Shown here: positions 1-7,564 of the stretch, piece after piece | Numbering within the stretch: position 1 is the stretch's first letter | Layout: every line of letters begins with the position of its first letter | From: an uncultured Muribaculaceae bacterium | GTDB lineage: Bacteria; Bacteroidota; Bacteroidia; Bacteroidales; Muribaculaceae | NCBI GenBank assembly: GCA_905207535.1 | Contig: CAJLLX010000046.1 | Location: 1-14,677 of the forward strand | Reading direction: 5' to 3' | DNA length: 14,677 nt | The notes under the pieces: generated by a model | Database searches by the model: none | What the model saw: only the letters and a program-made list of their open reading frames with translations | Told to the model about the DNA's origin: nothing | Made by a program: the position numbers and the translations under genes

Positions 1-54
1 TATGCGCAACTTTTTCATTATAAATATTTTAAGAAATTAATTCAACCAACAGGT

Positions 55-62
55 TACCTTTG
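55..62 (+). promoter_or_regulatory. Bacteroidetes-type -7 box (TACCTTTG) for the lipoprotein operon
   Basis: TACCTTTG matches the Bacteroidetes -7 consensus TAnnTTTG exactly and is followed by CAAAA, a common continuation in this phylum. No clean TTTG -33 box is present; the A/T-rich stretch near 27-31 is the only candidate. Transcription would begin near position 69, giving a leader of about 117 nt before the chosen ATG at 186. The motif match is direct; promoter activity is inferred. Confidence 0.6.
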
Positions 63-83
63 CAAAAGTTTAGTCAATACACA

Positions 84-119
84 CGGCTTTACTTCGGCTT
101 TGTGGTAAAGCCGATTTTT
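84..119 (+). terminator. Terminator-like hairpin in the 5' leader of the lipoprotein gene
   Basis: CGGCTTTAC (84-92) and GTAAAGCCG (105-113) form a perfect 9-bp stem with a 12-nt loop, followed by ATTTTTATTT. The loop holds a second CGGCTTT (95-101), which can pair with AAAGCCG (107-113) in a 7-bp stem with a 5-nt loop. Both forms sit against the same T tract. The hairpin begins about 15 nt after the predicted transcription start, so it is either an attenuator or the 3' end of a short leader RNA. It could instead terminate an upstream gene outside the window, but the -7 box just before it argues for a leader role. Confidence 0.55.
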
Positions 120-185
120 ATTTCATCACACACTATCACCTTTTTGAAAGAAAATATCAATAATAAATTATCTTTAATCATAATT

Positions 186-2021
186 ATGTTTAAACTTACT
201 TGCAAGGGCTCACTGTGCGCCCTTACGGCAATGTTATCCGCCTCCGCACTCCTCACCGGCTGTGTGGACGACGATTACGACCTGAGCAAGGACATAGACA
301 AAAATGTCACCGTCGGTGGCAATACGCTCTATCTCCCCGCTTGCTCTACAGGTGAAATCACTATGAGTCGCGTGCTCGACCTCAAAGACGAGAGCTCTAT
401 CCGCGCCATCAAGGCCACGGACACTGAGAAATACGGTCTGCAGGTGGGCGACTACATCCTCCTCGAGGACGGCGATCGCTCCGAGACATATGTCAAGGTA
501 GAGCAGGTGCACCTCAAGGACATCCAGATCACAAGCGACGGTATCGACGTGCCCTTCGTGCCCTTCGGCGACCTCACTCTCCCCGCCAACTTCACCTCTA
601 ATCTCACCATCAGCGACAACAGCGTTGACACCGAACTCAAGCGCCTCGACCACGCCACCACCGACTTCGACCTCGACATGTATGTAGGCTACTCCTCGGC
701 AGAGTTCCGCGGCGGTCTGAAGATCGACAAGGGCTACACCATCACATTCGACAAAAAGTGGGAAGTGGCAATCACCGACCCTGCCACAGCTGCTATAGCA
801 AAGATCGTAGACGGTCACAAGCTCGTCTTCACCAGCGACAAGAAGCTCAGCAACAACACTCCCTTCCATATGATTGTAAAGGTGAAGGGCTTCAACCTCG
901 GCAACAAGCCGGGCGAGGGCCTCTATAAGCCCGGCCACTTCGACCTGAAGTCTGACGTAGATTTCGCCGGCAATGTCACCGCAGTCGATGACTCTCACGA
1001 GTTTGTACTCGGCAACGTGCACGTAGATTTCGACCTAAAGATCAAGCATGCCACCCTCCTTTCGGTTACCGGTATCGTAGATCCTAAAGTCACCATCAAT
1101 TCTACCAACGTATCTATCGTCGACATCCCCAACTTCCTCGACGATCCCGACAACCATCTCGACGTAGCCAACCCGCAGATCTACTTCACCATCACCAACA
1201 CTTCGCCCGTTTCGGTGACTGTCAAAGCCATGATCGAGGGTCTCTACAAGGATAAGAGCCCCGTCGAGATCTACATCGGCAAATGGGACGAAGCCTCGAT
1301 CCACGGCACCGATGAGATTCTCGTAGGCCCGGGCACCACCCGCGTATGCCTCTCGCGCACCGGCGAAGGCTACACCCCCTCCGAGGCCGCACACTACGAC
1401 CGTGTTCTCAACATCAAGGTCAGCAACATCTCCGACCTGCTCGCTTCCATTCCTACCAACATCGAAGTGAAGAAGATTACAGCAAATGTTGTGCAGGAGC
1501 CCGTCACCTTCGTGCTCGCTGCTCCCGACGACAATGGCTACCTCTTCCGCACCGACTACGAGGCTGTGGTGCCCCTGGCTTTCGGCGACAAGCTCAATAT
1601 CGAATATGACGACAAAGACAACGGCTGGGACGAAGACCTCAAGGGCTACAGCTTCGGCGCACTCAATGTGGAGATGGACGTGGTCAACACCATTCCCCTC
1701 TCGCTCGTGCCCGATGCCGAGCTCCTCGGCGTGAACGACGTGGATTTCGCCGATGTCACTATCGACGTTGACGGCCAGATCACCGCCGGCGCACTCACAG
1801 CTCCCTCTACCTCGCACATCAAGCTGACCGCCCGCTGCAAAGACGGCGCCGACCTCAATGGCGTGAAGGGTATCCGCTACTGGTTCCGCGCCACGAACGA
1901 GGCTGCCACCAACGGCGTGATCCTCAACGAGAACCAGGGCCTCAAACTTGAGAACATCAAAGTATACCTCACCGGAGGCGTAACCATCAACCTCGACGAT
2001 ATCGACGACGACAACGAATAA
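186..2021 (+). CDS. Large Bacteroidales lipoprotein of unknown function, probably surface-exposed
   Basis: Predicted 611-residue lipoprotein. I place the start at the ATG at 186: an in-frame TTG further upstream lies inside the promoter, whereas this ATG starts a clear signal peptide with a lipobox ending LLTGC, so Cys26 would be lipidated. The residues after it, VDDDYD, resemble the acidic signal that sends Bacteroidetes lipoproteins to the cell surface. The rest is rich in beta-prone, Asp/Asn-rich sequence with no enzyme motif I can recognise, and the C terminus is strongly acidic (LDDIDDDNE). Its next neighbour, 32 bp downstream on the same strand, encodes a predicted outer-membrane barrel, so the two may form an envelope complex. 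Lipoprotein status is well supported; the surface position and partnership are inferred. I cannot name a function. Confidence 0.85.
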   Translation: MFKLTCKGSLCALTAMLSASALLTGCVDDDYDLSKDIDKNVTVGGNTLYLPACSTGEITMSRVLDLKDESSIRAIKATDTEKYGLQVGDYILLEDGDRSETYVKVEQVHLKDIQITSDGIDVPFVPFGDLTLPANFTSNLTISDNSVDTELKRLDHATTDFDLDMYVGYSSAEFRGGLKIDKGYTITFDKKWEVAITDPATAAIAKIVDGHKLVFTSDKKLSNNTPFHMIVKVKGFNLGNKPGEGLYKPGHFDLKSDVDFAGNVTAVDDSHEFVLGNVHVDFDLKIKHATLLSVTGIVDPKVTINSTNVSIVDIPNFLDDPDNHLDVANPQIYFTITNTSPVSVTVKAMIEGLYKDKSPVEIYIGKWDEASIHGTDEILVGPGTTRVCLSRTGEGYTPSEAAHYDRVLNIKVSNISDLLASIPTNIEVKKITANVVQEPVTFVLAAPDDNGYLFRTDYEAVVPLAFGDKLNIEYDDKDNGWDEDLKGYSFGALNVEMDVVNTIPLSLVPDAELLGVNDVDFADVTIDVDGQITAGALTAPSTSHIKLTARCKDGADLNGVKGIRYWFRATNEAATNGVILNENQGLKLENIKVYLTGGVTINLDDIDDDNE

Positions 2022-2053
2022 CTTCCTACCATTCACTACACATTTTTTGAAAC

Positions 2054-3526
2054 ATGAAAGCTATAAAACACTATATGCTTGCCGGAGCACTCGTCGCAGC
2101 TGTGCTCGGAGCCTCGGCACAGGAAGCAAGTCGTTCGGGATATTTCCTGGAGGGGTACAACTTCCGCCACATGCTCAACCCGGCATTCGCCCCTGAGAAC
2201 AACTATGTCTCCATGCCTATCCTCGCCAACCTCGGCGTGGGTGTCAACAGCAACATCGGCGTCAACACCTTCCTCTACAAGATGCCCGACGGACAGCTCA
2301 CCACATTCATGAACAAGAGCGTCAGCGCCGATGAGTTTCTCGACAAACTGCAGAAAAACAACCACATCGACGCCAACCTGAATCTCACCCTGCTCTCCTT
2401 CGGCTTCCGCGCCTTCCACGGCTACAACACCGTGAGCATCAGCGCACGCACCGAACTCGGCGCCAACATCCCCAAGGACATGTTCAAATTCATGAAATTG
2501 GGCATGACAGGCCCCAGCACCCAGTACAGCTTCAAGGACCTGCGCCTGCGCGCCAACGCCTTCGCTGAGGTAGCCCTCGGCCACCAGCACAAGATCAACG
2601 ACGAGATTGCCGTAGGTGCCAAGGTGAAATTCCTCCTCGGCGTAGCCAACGCCGACGTCCGCATCAAGCAGATGGACATCCTCCTGAGCGATCAGCGCTG
2701 GTCGCTCAACGCTCAGGGCGAGATGAACATCGCCGCCGGCAACGGCCTCAAGGTGCCCACCAACAAGGAGAGCGGCAAAGATCTCGACAAGCCCGACGAA
2801 TACAACCAGATCGACTACGACGGCATCGACTACGACAGCTTCGGCCTCGGCGGCTTCGGTCTCGGATTCGACCTCGGCGCCACCTACGACATGCACAAGT
2901 TTGTCGACGGCCTCACCCTCTCGCTCGCCCTCACCGACCTCGGCTTCATCAACTGGACCAACAACCAGCATGCCGTAACTCCCGCCACCACCTGGACCTT
3001 CGACGGCTTCGACGACATCGCCATCAACTCCGAGGCTCTCGACTACGACGAAAAGAAGCTCAGCGAGCAGGTCGACGGCATCTTCGACGACCTCAAAGAC
3101 TGCGCCAACTTCGAGAAGGCCGACGACAGCGGCAAGAGCCGCACCACAGCCCTCGCTGCCACCCTCGCTATCGGCGCCGAGTATCGCATGCCCTTCTACA
3201 AGGGTCTCACCGCCGGCTTCCTCTTCAGCCAGCGCATGGGCGGATGCTTCTCCTGGACCGAAGGCCGCTTCTTCGCCAATGTGAAACCCACCTCGTGGTT
3301 TGACTGCTCCATCAACTACGCCGCCGGCACCTACGGCTCGTCGCTCGGCTGGATGCTCAACTTCCACCCCAAAGGCTTCACATTCTTCGTAGGCACCGAC
3401 CACCAGTTCTTCAAAGTCACCCCGCAGTTCGTGCCCGTGGGCAAGTGCAACGCCAACCTCAACCTCGGCATCAGCTTCAACTTCGGCAAGAAGACACCCC
3501 GCGTCCCCGAATACGCCAACCTCTAA
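2054..3526 (+). CDS. DUF5723-like outer-membrane beta-barrel protein
   Basis: Predicted 490-residue exported protein. The start at 2054 gives a signal peptide (MKAIKHY, hydrophobic core, cleavage near ASA-Q at residues 20-23). The mature part opens with YNFRHMLNPAFAPENNY (35-51); an LNPAF segment close to the N terminus is typical of Bacteroidetes barrel proteins, including the PorP/SprF type. Alternating hydrophobic and polar strands with many Gly and aromatic residues continue to the end (for example LNLGISFNFG near the C terminus), as expected for an outer-membrane barrel. I assign it to the DUF5723 type from memory of the family's appearance, not from a search. It follows the lipoprotein gene by 32 bp without a promoter or terminator between, so the two are probably co-transcribed. 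The transported or bound partner is unknown. Confidence 0.75.
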   Translation: MKAIKHYMLAGALVAAVLGASAQEASRSGYFLEGYNFRHMLNPAFAPENNYVSMPILANLGVGVNSNIGVNTFLYKMPDGQLTTFMNKSVSADEFLDKLQKNNHIDANLNLTLLSFGFRAFHGYNTVSISARTELGANIPKDMFKFMKLGMTGPSTQYSFKDLRLRANAFAEVALGHQHKINDEIAVGAKVKFLLGVANADVRIKQMDILLSDQRWSLNAQGEMNIAAGNGLKVPTNKESGKDLDKPDEYNQIDYDGIDYDSFGLGGFGLGFDLGATYDMHKFVDGLTLSLALTDLGFINWTNNQHAVTPATTWTFDGFDDIAINSEALDYDEKKLSEQVDGIFDDLKDCANFEKADDSGKSRTTALAATLAIGAEYRMPFYKGLTAGFLFSQRMGGCFSWTEGRFFANVKPTSWFDCSINYAAGTYGSSLGWMLNFHPKGFTFFVGTDHQFFKVTPQFVPVGKCNANLNLGISFNFGKKTPRVPEYANL

Positions 3527-3532
3527 TCCCGC

Positions 3533-3555
3533 ATAGCGCCCCCTCTTAGCGCTAT
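3533..3555. repeat. Small inverted repeat next to the main terminator
   Basis: ATAGCGC (3533-3539) and GCGCTAT (3549-3555) form a 7-bp stem with a 9-nt loop. It lies 7 nt after the barrel gene's stop codon and 2 nt before the large terminator palindrome, so the transcript would end in two hairpins in tandem. It may protect the 3' end; no T tract follows it. Confidence 0.5.
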
Positions 3556-3557
3556 AT

Positions 3558-3614
3558 CCGATAAAAGCCTCAGGGCCTGCATCCGCTGGATGCAGGCCCT
3601 GAGGCTTTTATCGG
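3558..3614. terminator. Bidirectional intrinsic terminator: perfect 27-bp inverted repeat, 3-nt loop
   Basis: The left arm (3558-3584) and right arm (3588-3614) are perfect reverse complements over 27 bp, separated only by GCT. A GC-rich core is flanked by GATAAAA on the left and TTTTATC on the right, so each strand reads a strong stem followed by TTTTAT. It lies between the convergent barrel gene (plus) and glycosyltransferase gene (minus) and can terminate both. The stem is longer than an ordinary terminator needs. Confidence 0.9.
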
Positions 3615-3714
3615 GTCAATGTAACAGCCCGGGGAGTATGTCAAAAAACATCGTACAGGCTGTAGGAGCGCAATATTTTTGGAAGTGTTGGGGAAAATTT
3701 GTGGTGGCCCCGGG

Positions 3715-4680
3715 TCAGTCCCAGAGCTTGTCGGCGACGGCGTAGCGGGGACGGTGCTTTACTTCGGTGAAGATCTTGCCGATATACTCGCCTACCACGC
3801 CAATGGCGATAAGGATCAGGCTCCCGAGCGCCCAAATTGAAAGCATTATCGAGGCCCAGCCGGGGCTGATATGGTCGCTGAAGAAGTAGGACACAAGCAC
3901 ATACAGGGCCACTAAGATGTCAAGCACCAGAAGCACCAGCCCGGTCATGAAAATCCACCGCATGGGGCGCGCCGAAAACGATGTGATGCCGTCGATGGAG
4001 AAGGCCAGCATCTTGGTGAACGGATATTTCGACTCGCCGGCCACGCGCACATTGCGCACATAGCTCACAGAGTCGTGTTTCAGCCCTATTTGCGGCACTA
4101 TGCCGCGCAGGAAGAGGTTCGACTCGCCGTATTCCGAGAGCAGATGCAGGGCGCGATTGCTCATCAGGCGGTAGTCGGCATGGTCGTAGACCGTCTCCAG
4201 GCCCATGACGCGCTGAAACGAGTAGAAAGCATGCGCCGTGGTGCGCTTGAACCATGTGTCGCTCTCGCGCGACGAGCGCACGCCGTAGACGATCTCGCAT
4301 CCGTCGCGAAATTTCCGCACCATCTCCTCGATAGCCGCGGGATCGTCCTGCATATCGGCGTCGATCGACACCGCGGCATCGCAGTGGTCCATCGCCGTCA
4401 TCAGTCCGGCAAGGAGCACATACTGATGGCCCCGGTTGTGGGCCAGCGATATCCCCTTCACGCGACTGTCGGCCTCGTGAAGGCGGCAGATCACCTGCCA
4501 TGTGTCGTCGCGGCTGCCGTCGTTGCAGAGCAGCACATAGCTCTCAGTGGCCGAGGCCAGCCCGAGCTCGCCGAGGCGGTCGAGCACAGCAAGCATCTGA
4601 GGCACAGAGGCCGGGAGGGCCGCCTCCTCGTTATAACACGGCACCACTATGGCTATCCGGGGCAATCTATCGTCGGTCAT
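3715..4680 (-). CDS. Family 2 glycosyltransferase, DPM1/GtrB-like, with two C-terminal membrane helices
   Basis: Predicted 321-residue membrane-anchored glycosyltransferase of the polyprenyl-phosphate sugar synthase type. The N-terminal GT-A domain shows IVVPCYNEE (11-19), LLCNDGSRDDT (50-60) and the metal and nucleotide-sugar site SIDADMQDDP (105-114). Two hydrophobic helices at about 242-266 and 275-297 are followed by GEYIGKIFTEVKHRPRY (297-313), the family's typical tail. Members usually transfer a sugar from a nucleotide donor to undecaprenyl or dolichyl phosphate at the inner membrane face, supplying lipid-linked sugar for surface glycans; the sugar cannot be read from the sequence. The ATG at 4680 lies about 30 bp beyond the proS terminator, and I see no consensus promoter in that gap. 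It converges with the barrel gene. Confidence 0.9.
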   Translation of the reverse strand: MTDDRLPRIAIVVPCYNEEAALPASVPQMLAVLDRLGELGLASATESYVLLCNDGSRDDTWQVICRLHEADSRVKGISLAHNRGHQYVLLAGLMTAMDHCDAAVSIDADMQDDPAAIEEMVRKFRDGCEIVYGVRSSRESDTWFKRTTAHAFYSFQRVMGLETVYDHADYRLMSNRALHLLSEYGESNLFLRGIVPQIGLKHDSVSYVRNVRVAGESKYPFTKMLAFSIDGITSFSARPMRWIFMTGLVLLVLDILVALYVLVSYFFSDHISPGWASIMLSIWALGSLILIAIGVVGEYIGKIFTEVKHRPRYAVADKLWD

Positions 4681-4713
4681 GGCATCATTTATCTTTTTGG
4701 TAGTATCAATTGG

Positions 4714-4760
4714 AAAAGAGCGGAGGCGTGGGCCGATGTCGGTCCCGGTGCCTCCGCTCT
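4714..4760 (-). terminator. Intrinsic terminator of proS
   Basis: AGAGCGGAGGC (4717-4727) and GCCTCCGCTCT (4750-4760) pair perfectly over 11 bp, and the loop can form a smaller imperfect GGGCCG-type stem. On the minus strand the stem ends in GCTCTTTTCC, so the T tract is at 4714-4717. It begins 25 bp after the proS stop codon, the expected place for its terminator. Confidence 0.85.
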
Positions 4761-4785
4761 CTGTAAGTCGTTGATCTATCGATAA

Positions 4786-6267
4786 TCAATAGTTGCGGGC
4801 TATGATCACGCGCTGTTTCGAAGGCTTGCCGGTGACCATGCACACTCCGGGAGTCTTGTCGCCCTCCAGAGGTATGCAGCGGATGGTAGCCTTGGTGTCG
4901 GCTTTGATCTTCTCCTCGGTTTCGGTGGTACCGTCCCAATGGGCGAGGATGAAGCCGCCTTTTTCGATCTCTTCTTTGAATTCCTCGTAAGAATTGACCT
5001 CGCGGGTCATCTCCTCGCGGTGGCGCAGCGCCTTGTTGTAGATATTCTGCTGGATATCCTCAAGCAGATTCTTCACAAACTGTGCTATACCCTCGAGCGG
5101 CTCTTCCTGCTTCTCGAGCGTGTCGCGGCGCATCACCTCCACGGTGCCGTTTTCGAGGTCGCGGGCACCGATGGCCAGACGCACGGGCACACCCTTGAGC
5201 TCGTAGTCGGCAAACTTGAAGCCGGGGCGACGGTTTTCGGCGTCGTCATACTTCACGCTGACGCCCAGCGAGCGGAGCTCCTCTACGATGGGTTTCACCC
5301 TCTCGGAGATGGCGGCGAGCTGCTCGGCGTTTTTGTAAATGGGCACAATCACACACTGGATAGGAGCCAGATGCGGGGGAAGCACCAGACCGTTGTCGTC
5401 GGAGTGGGTCATGATCAGCGCGCCCATCAGGCGGGTGGACACGCCCCACGAGTTGGCCCACACATATTCGGGCTTGTTGTCCTGGTTGACGAAGGTTACG
5501 TCGAAGGCCTTGGCGAAGTTCTGTCCGAGGTTGTGGCTGGTGCCGGCCTGCAGGGCTTTGCCGTCCTGCATCATGGCTTCGATGGTGTAGGTGTTGAGCG
5601 CACCGGCGAAGCGTTCGTTGGGAGTCTTCACGCCTATGATCACAGGCATGGCCATATAGTCGCGGGCAAATTTGGCATACAGGTTGATCATCTGCACGGT
5701 GCGGGCCTCGCTCTCCTCGGCGGTAGCGTGGGCGCAGTGGCCCTCCTGCCAGAGGAATTCGGCTGTACGCAGGAACATGCGGGTACGCATCTCCCAGCGC
5801 ATCACGTTGGCCCACTGATTGCACAGCAGAGGCAGGTCGCGGTAGCTGTGGATCCAGTTTTTATATGTACCCCAGATGATGGTCTCGGAGGTAGGGCGGA
5901 TGATCAGCTCCTCCTCGAGCTTTGCCTCGGGGTCTACTATCACACCGCTGCCGTTGGGATCGTTTTTGAGGCGGTAGTGGGTCACCACGGCGCACTCTTT
6001 GGCAAAGCCTTCCACATGCTCGGCCTCGCGGCAGAGAAACGATTTCGGGATAAGGAGCGGGAAATAGGCGTTCTGCACTCCTGTTTCCTTAAACATCCGG
6101 TCAAGCTCATGCTGCATCTTTTCCCAGATTGCATAGCCGTAGGGCTTGATTACCATACAGCCTCTCACGGCCGACTGCTCTGCGAGATCGGCTTTGACCA
6201 CAAGCTCATTGTACCACTGCGAGTAGTTCTCGCTGCGTTTGGTCAAGTCTTTCAGTTCTTTTGCCAT
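4786..6267 (-). CDS. proS: Proline--tRNA ligase, short type-3 (archaeal/eukaryotic-like) form
   Basis: Cytoplasmic class II aminoacyl-tRNA synthetase that charges tRNA-Pro with proline using ATP. At 493 residues it matches the short form without the bacterial editing insertion. Visible motifs: the motif 1 region around IKPYGYAIWEKMQ (40-52), TSETIIWGTYKNW (126-138), motif 2 RWEMRTRMFLRTAEFLWQEGH (157-177), the proline-pocket stretch AGTSHNLGQNFAKAF (241-255) and motif 3 around GVSTRLMGALIMTHSDD (275-291). The anticodon-binding domain covers about 300-400. The C-terminal domain ends in Tyr (ARNY), as is usual for this type; it has CIP and CMVTGKP, but the first part of the usual four-cysteine zinc site looks incomplete. 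It has its own promoter upstream and terminator downstream, so it is probably monocistronic. Confidence 0.97.
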   Translation of the reverse strand: MAKELKDLTKRSENYSQWYNELVVKADLAEQSAVRGCMVIKPYGYAIWEKMQHELDRMFKETGVQNAYFPLLIPKSFLCREAEHVEGFAKECAVVTHYRLKNDPNGSGVIVDPEAKLEEELIIRPTSETIIWGTYKNWIHSYRDLPLLCNQWANVMRWEMRTRMFLRTAEFLWQEGHCAHATAEESEARTVQMINLYAKFARDYMAMPVIIGVKTPNERFAGALNTYTIEAMMQDGKALQAGTSHNLGQNFAKAFDVTFVNQDNKPEYVWANSWGVSTRLMGALIMTHSDDNGLVLPPHLAPIQCVIVPIYKNAEQLAAISERVKPIVEELRSLGVSVKYDDAENRRPGFKFADYELKGVPVRLAIGARDLENGTVEVMRRDTLEKQEEPLEGIAQFVKNLLEDIQQNIYNKALRHREEMTREVNSYEEFKEEIEKGGFILAHWDGTTETEEKIKADTKATIRCIPLEGDKTPGVCMVTGKPSKQRVIIARNY

Positions 6268-6330
6268 TGCAAATATCTATGTATAAATATCTTTCGTGTT
6301 TGCGTTGTGTCCCCCTCCCCTTTCCGGATA

Positions 6331-6361
6331 CAAAATTAGAAAATTTTATCCTAACTTCAAA
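6331..6361 (-). promoter_or_regulatory. Strong Bacteroidetes promoter for proS (TTTG-N19-TAATTTTG)
   Basis: On the minus strand TTTG (6361-6358) is followed after exactly 19 bases by TAATTTTG (6338-6331), a full match to the Bacteroidetes -33/-7 consensus with optimal spacing. Transcription should begin near 6324, giving a leader of about 57 nt before the proS ATG at 6267. This is the best promoter in the window. Confidence 0.85.
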
Positions 6362-6510
6362 ACGGCTTTCATCCGGCCGCGGCGCCTGCCGCGCTTCCTG
6401 CGCTTCCTGCCGCACCGTTCTGCAATTCTTGCTGCGCTTATTGCCGCGCCTTGCGGGTCGCAAGTCCCCTGTAAAAGATTCCTTATTTGCTGTCAGGGAA
6501 ATTTTTGCTG
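6362..6510. other. Intergenic region with small hairpins and short repeats
   Basis: This 149-bp stretch lies between the OmpA-domain gene and the proS promoter. It holds a hairpin CTTGCG-GGT-CGCAAG (6450-6464), a GC hairpin CGCGGC-GCCT-GCCGCG (6378-6393), a tandem pair of CGCTTCCTG (6392-6409) and an 11-bp direct repeat TTTGCTGTCAG (6486-6496 and 6504-6514), whose second copy covers the stop codon of the OmpA-domain gene. Neither hairpin has a proper T tract. I see no convincing gene on either strand. Confidence 0.5.
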
Positions 6511-7176
6511 TCAGAGTTTCTTATTCTTGGCATCCACTATCAGCATCGGTCCCGGCACGATGAAAATCTCGAGCCGGCGATTGGCGCGACGCTCTGATGC
6601 CGAGCCGTAGGAGGTGTCTTTTATCGGGTCGCTGTCGGCCATAGGATAGCCTTGCAGCATATCAGTCTGTGCGGCGTGGCGGTCGAAATAGTCGTAGAGC
6701 GACACTATGCGTTTCTCGGTGAGCGAGTAGAGGTAGTCGTCAGATCCGGTGTCGTCGGAGTGCATGGCCAGGATCACCTTAAATTTGCCATGAGTGCGGA
6801 AATAGGGCAAAAAAGGCTTGAGCTTGTCGGCCGCCGAGCCCATCAGCAGCGTATCGTTGGGCGCAAACAGCTCGTCGGCGGGGATTGTGGCTATCACCAC
6901 CTCCCCTTTTCTGGTGGTCTCCACCTTGTAGCCCATCTTTTGCAGCGCCTGTGCCTCGCGCTTCATGTATCCCTTGATATACGACGTCTGCTTCGAGGGC
7001 ACATCGGGGAGCATGATGGTCTCCTCGAGCGTCAGCTCCGAGAGATCCACCAGCTGCTCCTGCGAGCTGTCTTTCTTCTGGGCAGCCGAGACAATGGCAC
7101 ACAGAGCGCACACCGCCAGCGACGCCATGCGCGCACGGCGTGCTCCGCTCCGTAAAAAGTCTTTGAAATATCTCAT
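6511..7176 (-). CDS. OmpA-domain (peptidoglycan-binding) exported protein
   Basis: Predicted 221-residue envelope protein. I use the ATG at 7176; a GTG 12 bp upstream would add only four residues. A basic N terminus (RSGARRARM) and hydrophobic core (ASLAVCALCAIVSA, 18-31) form a signal peptide. The C-terminal OmpA-like domain spans about 98-208. MHSDDTG (138-144) replaces the usual GHTDxxG, and SLTEKR (151-156) replaces LSxxRA. Asp141 and Arg156 are 15 residues apart, as are the diaminopimelate-binding pair of known OmpA domains, and the closing motif is RRANRRLEI. It therefore probably binds peptidoglycan in the periplasm. The middle region (about 40-97) is not recognisable. It follows the small acidic gene by 52 bp and may belong to the same transcript. 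Confidence 0.82.
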   Translation of the reverse strand: MRYFKDFLRSGARRARMASLAVCALCAIVSAAQKKDSSQEQLVDLSELTLEETIMLPDVPSKQTSYIKGYMKREAQALQKMGYKVETTRKGEVVIATIPADELFAPNDTLLMGSAADKLKPFLPYFRTHGKFKVILAMHSDDTGSDDYLYSLTEKRIVSLYDYFDRHAAQTDMLQGYPMADSDPIKDTSYGSASERRANRRLEIFIVPGPMLIVDAKNKKL

Positions 7177-7228
7177 ATCGTAGCGCACTTTGGCTCTTCT
7201 TGTTATCTCTAAGCGGCCCGGAGAGGGG

Positions 7229-7528
7229 TCAGATGATCGAATCCTCGTAGGCCATCTCGGCGTGCACCAGCAAGGGCGCGTCGTCGGGGCTCACCACGGC
7301 GTCTTTGTCCTTGCGAAGCATCCGCTTCACATAGTCCACCACCTCCTGCTCTATGTCGTCGGGATCGTCGTCGGGATCCGACTCGATGTCGAGCAGACCG
7401 TTCTCCTCATAGAAGTCCCATATCATGTCCACCACGTTGAGCACCTCATCGGTGTCGTAGGGCTTGCGTCCGGCCTCCACGAGGGCTTGATTCATGGCCT
7501 CCACGGCCTTCAGTTCGTCAAATTCCAT
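7229..7528 (-). CDS. Small acidic hypothetical protein
   Basis: Predicted 99-residue cytoplasmic protein starting MEFDELKAVEAMNQALVEAG at the ATG at 7528; a TTG two codons upstream is in frame but less likely. It is helix-rich with a very acidic centre (ESDPDDDPDDIEQE, about 49-62), followed by a basic helix (VKRMLRKDK) and an acidic end (EMAYEDSII). It has no signal peptide, membrane segment or cysteine pattern. It sits 36 bp after rimM and 52 bp before the OmpA-domain gene on the same strand, which supports a real, co-transcribed gene. I do not recognise the family and give no function. Confidence 0.7.
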   Translation of the reverse strand: MEFDELKAVEAMNQALVEAGRKPYDTDEVLNVVDMIWDFYEENGLLDIESDPDDDPDDIEQEVVDYVKRMLRKDKDAVVSPDDAPLLVHAEMAYEDSII

Positions 7529-7564
7529 ATACAAAGAGTAGTTTTGTGAGTTTACAATCCTGTA

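Noticed and set aside
60..185. N-terminal extension of the lipoprotein gene starting at a TTG
   Set aside because: The TTG lies within the -7 promoter box and the extension crosses the leader hairpin; the ATG at 186 gives a clean lipoprotein signal.
1035..3403. Two long open frames antisense to the lipoprotein and barrel genes
   Set aside because: They mirror GC-rich coding sequence, are Val/Glu/Gly-rich without family motifs, and have no promoter.
4939..6339. 466-codon plus-strand frame across proS
   Set aside because: It is antisense to an unmistakable prolyl-tRNA synthetase, and its His/Gly/Val-rich translation has no recognisable domain.
6261..6610. Two plus-strand frames of about 100 codons over the proS/OmpA spacer
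   Set aside because: They overlap the proS promoter and the end of the OmpA-domain gene on the other strand and have arginine- and leucine-rich, unstructured translations.
7529..7545. TACTCTTTG on the minus strand before the small acidic gene, as a -7 box
   Set aside because: It has three instead of two bases between TA and TTTG and would put the transcription start at or past the start codon.
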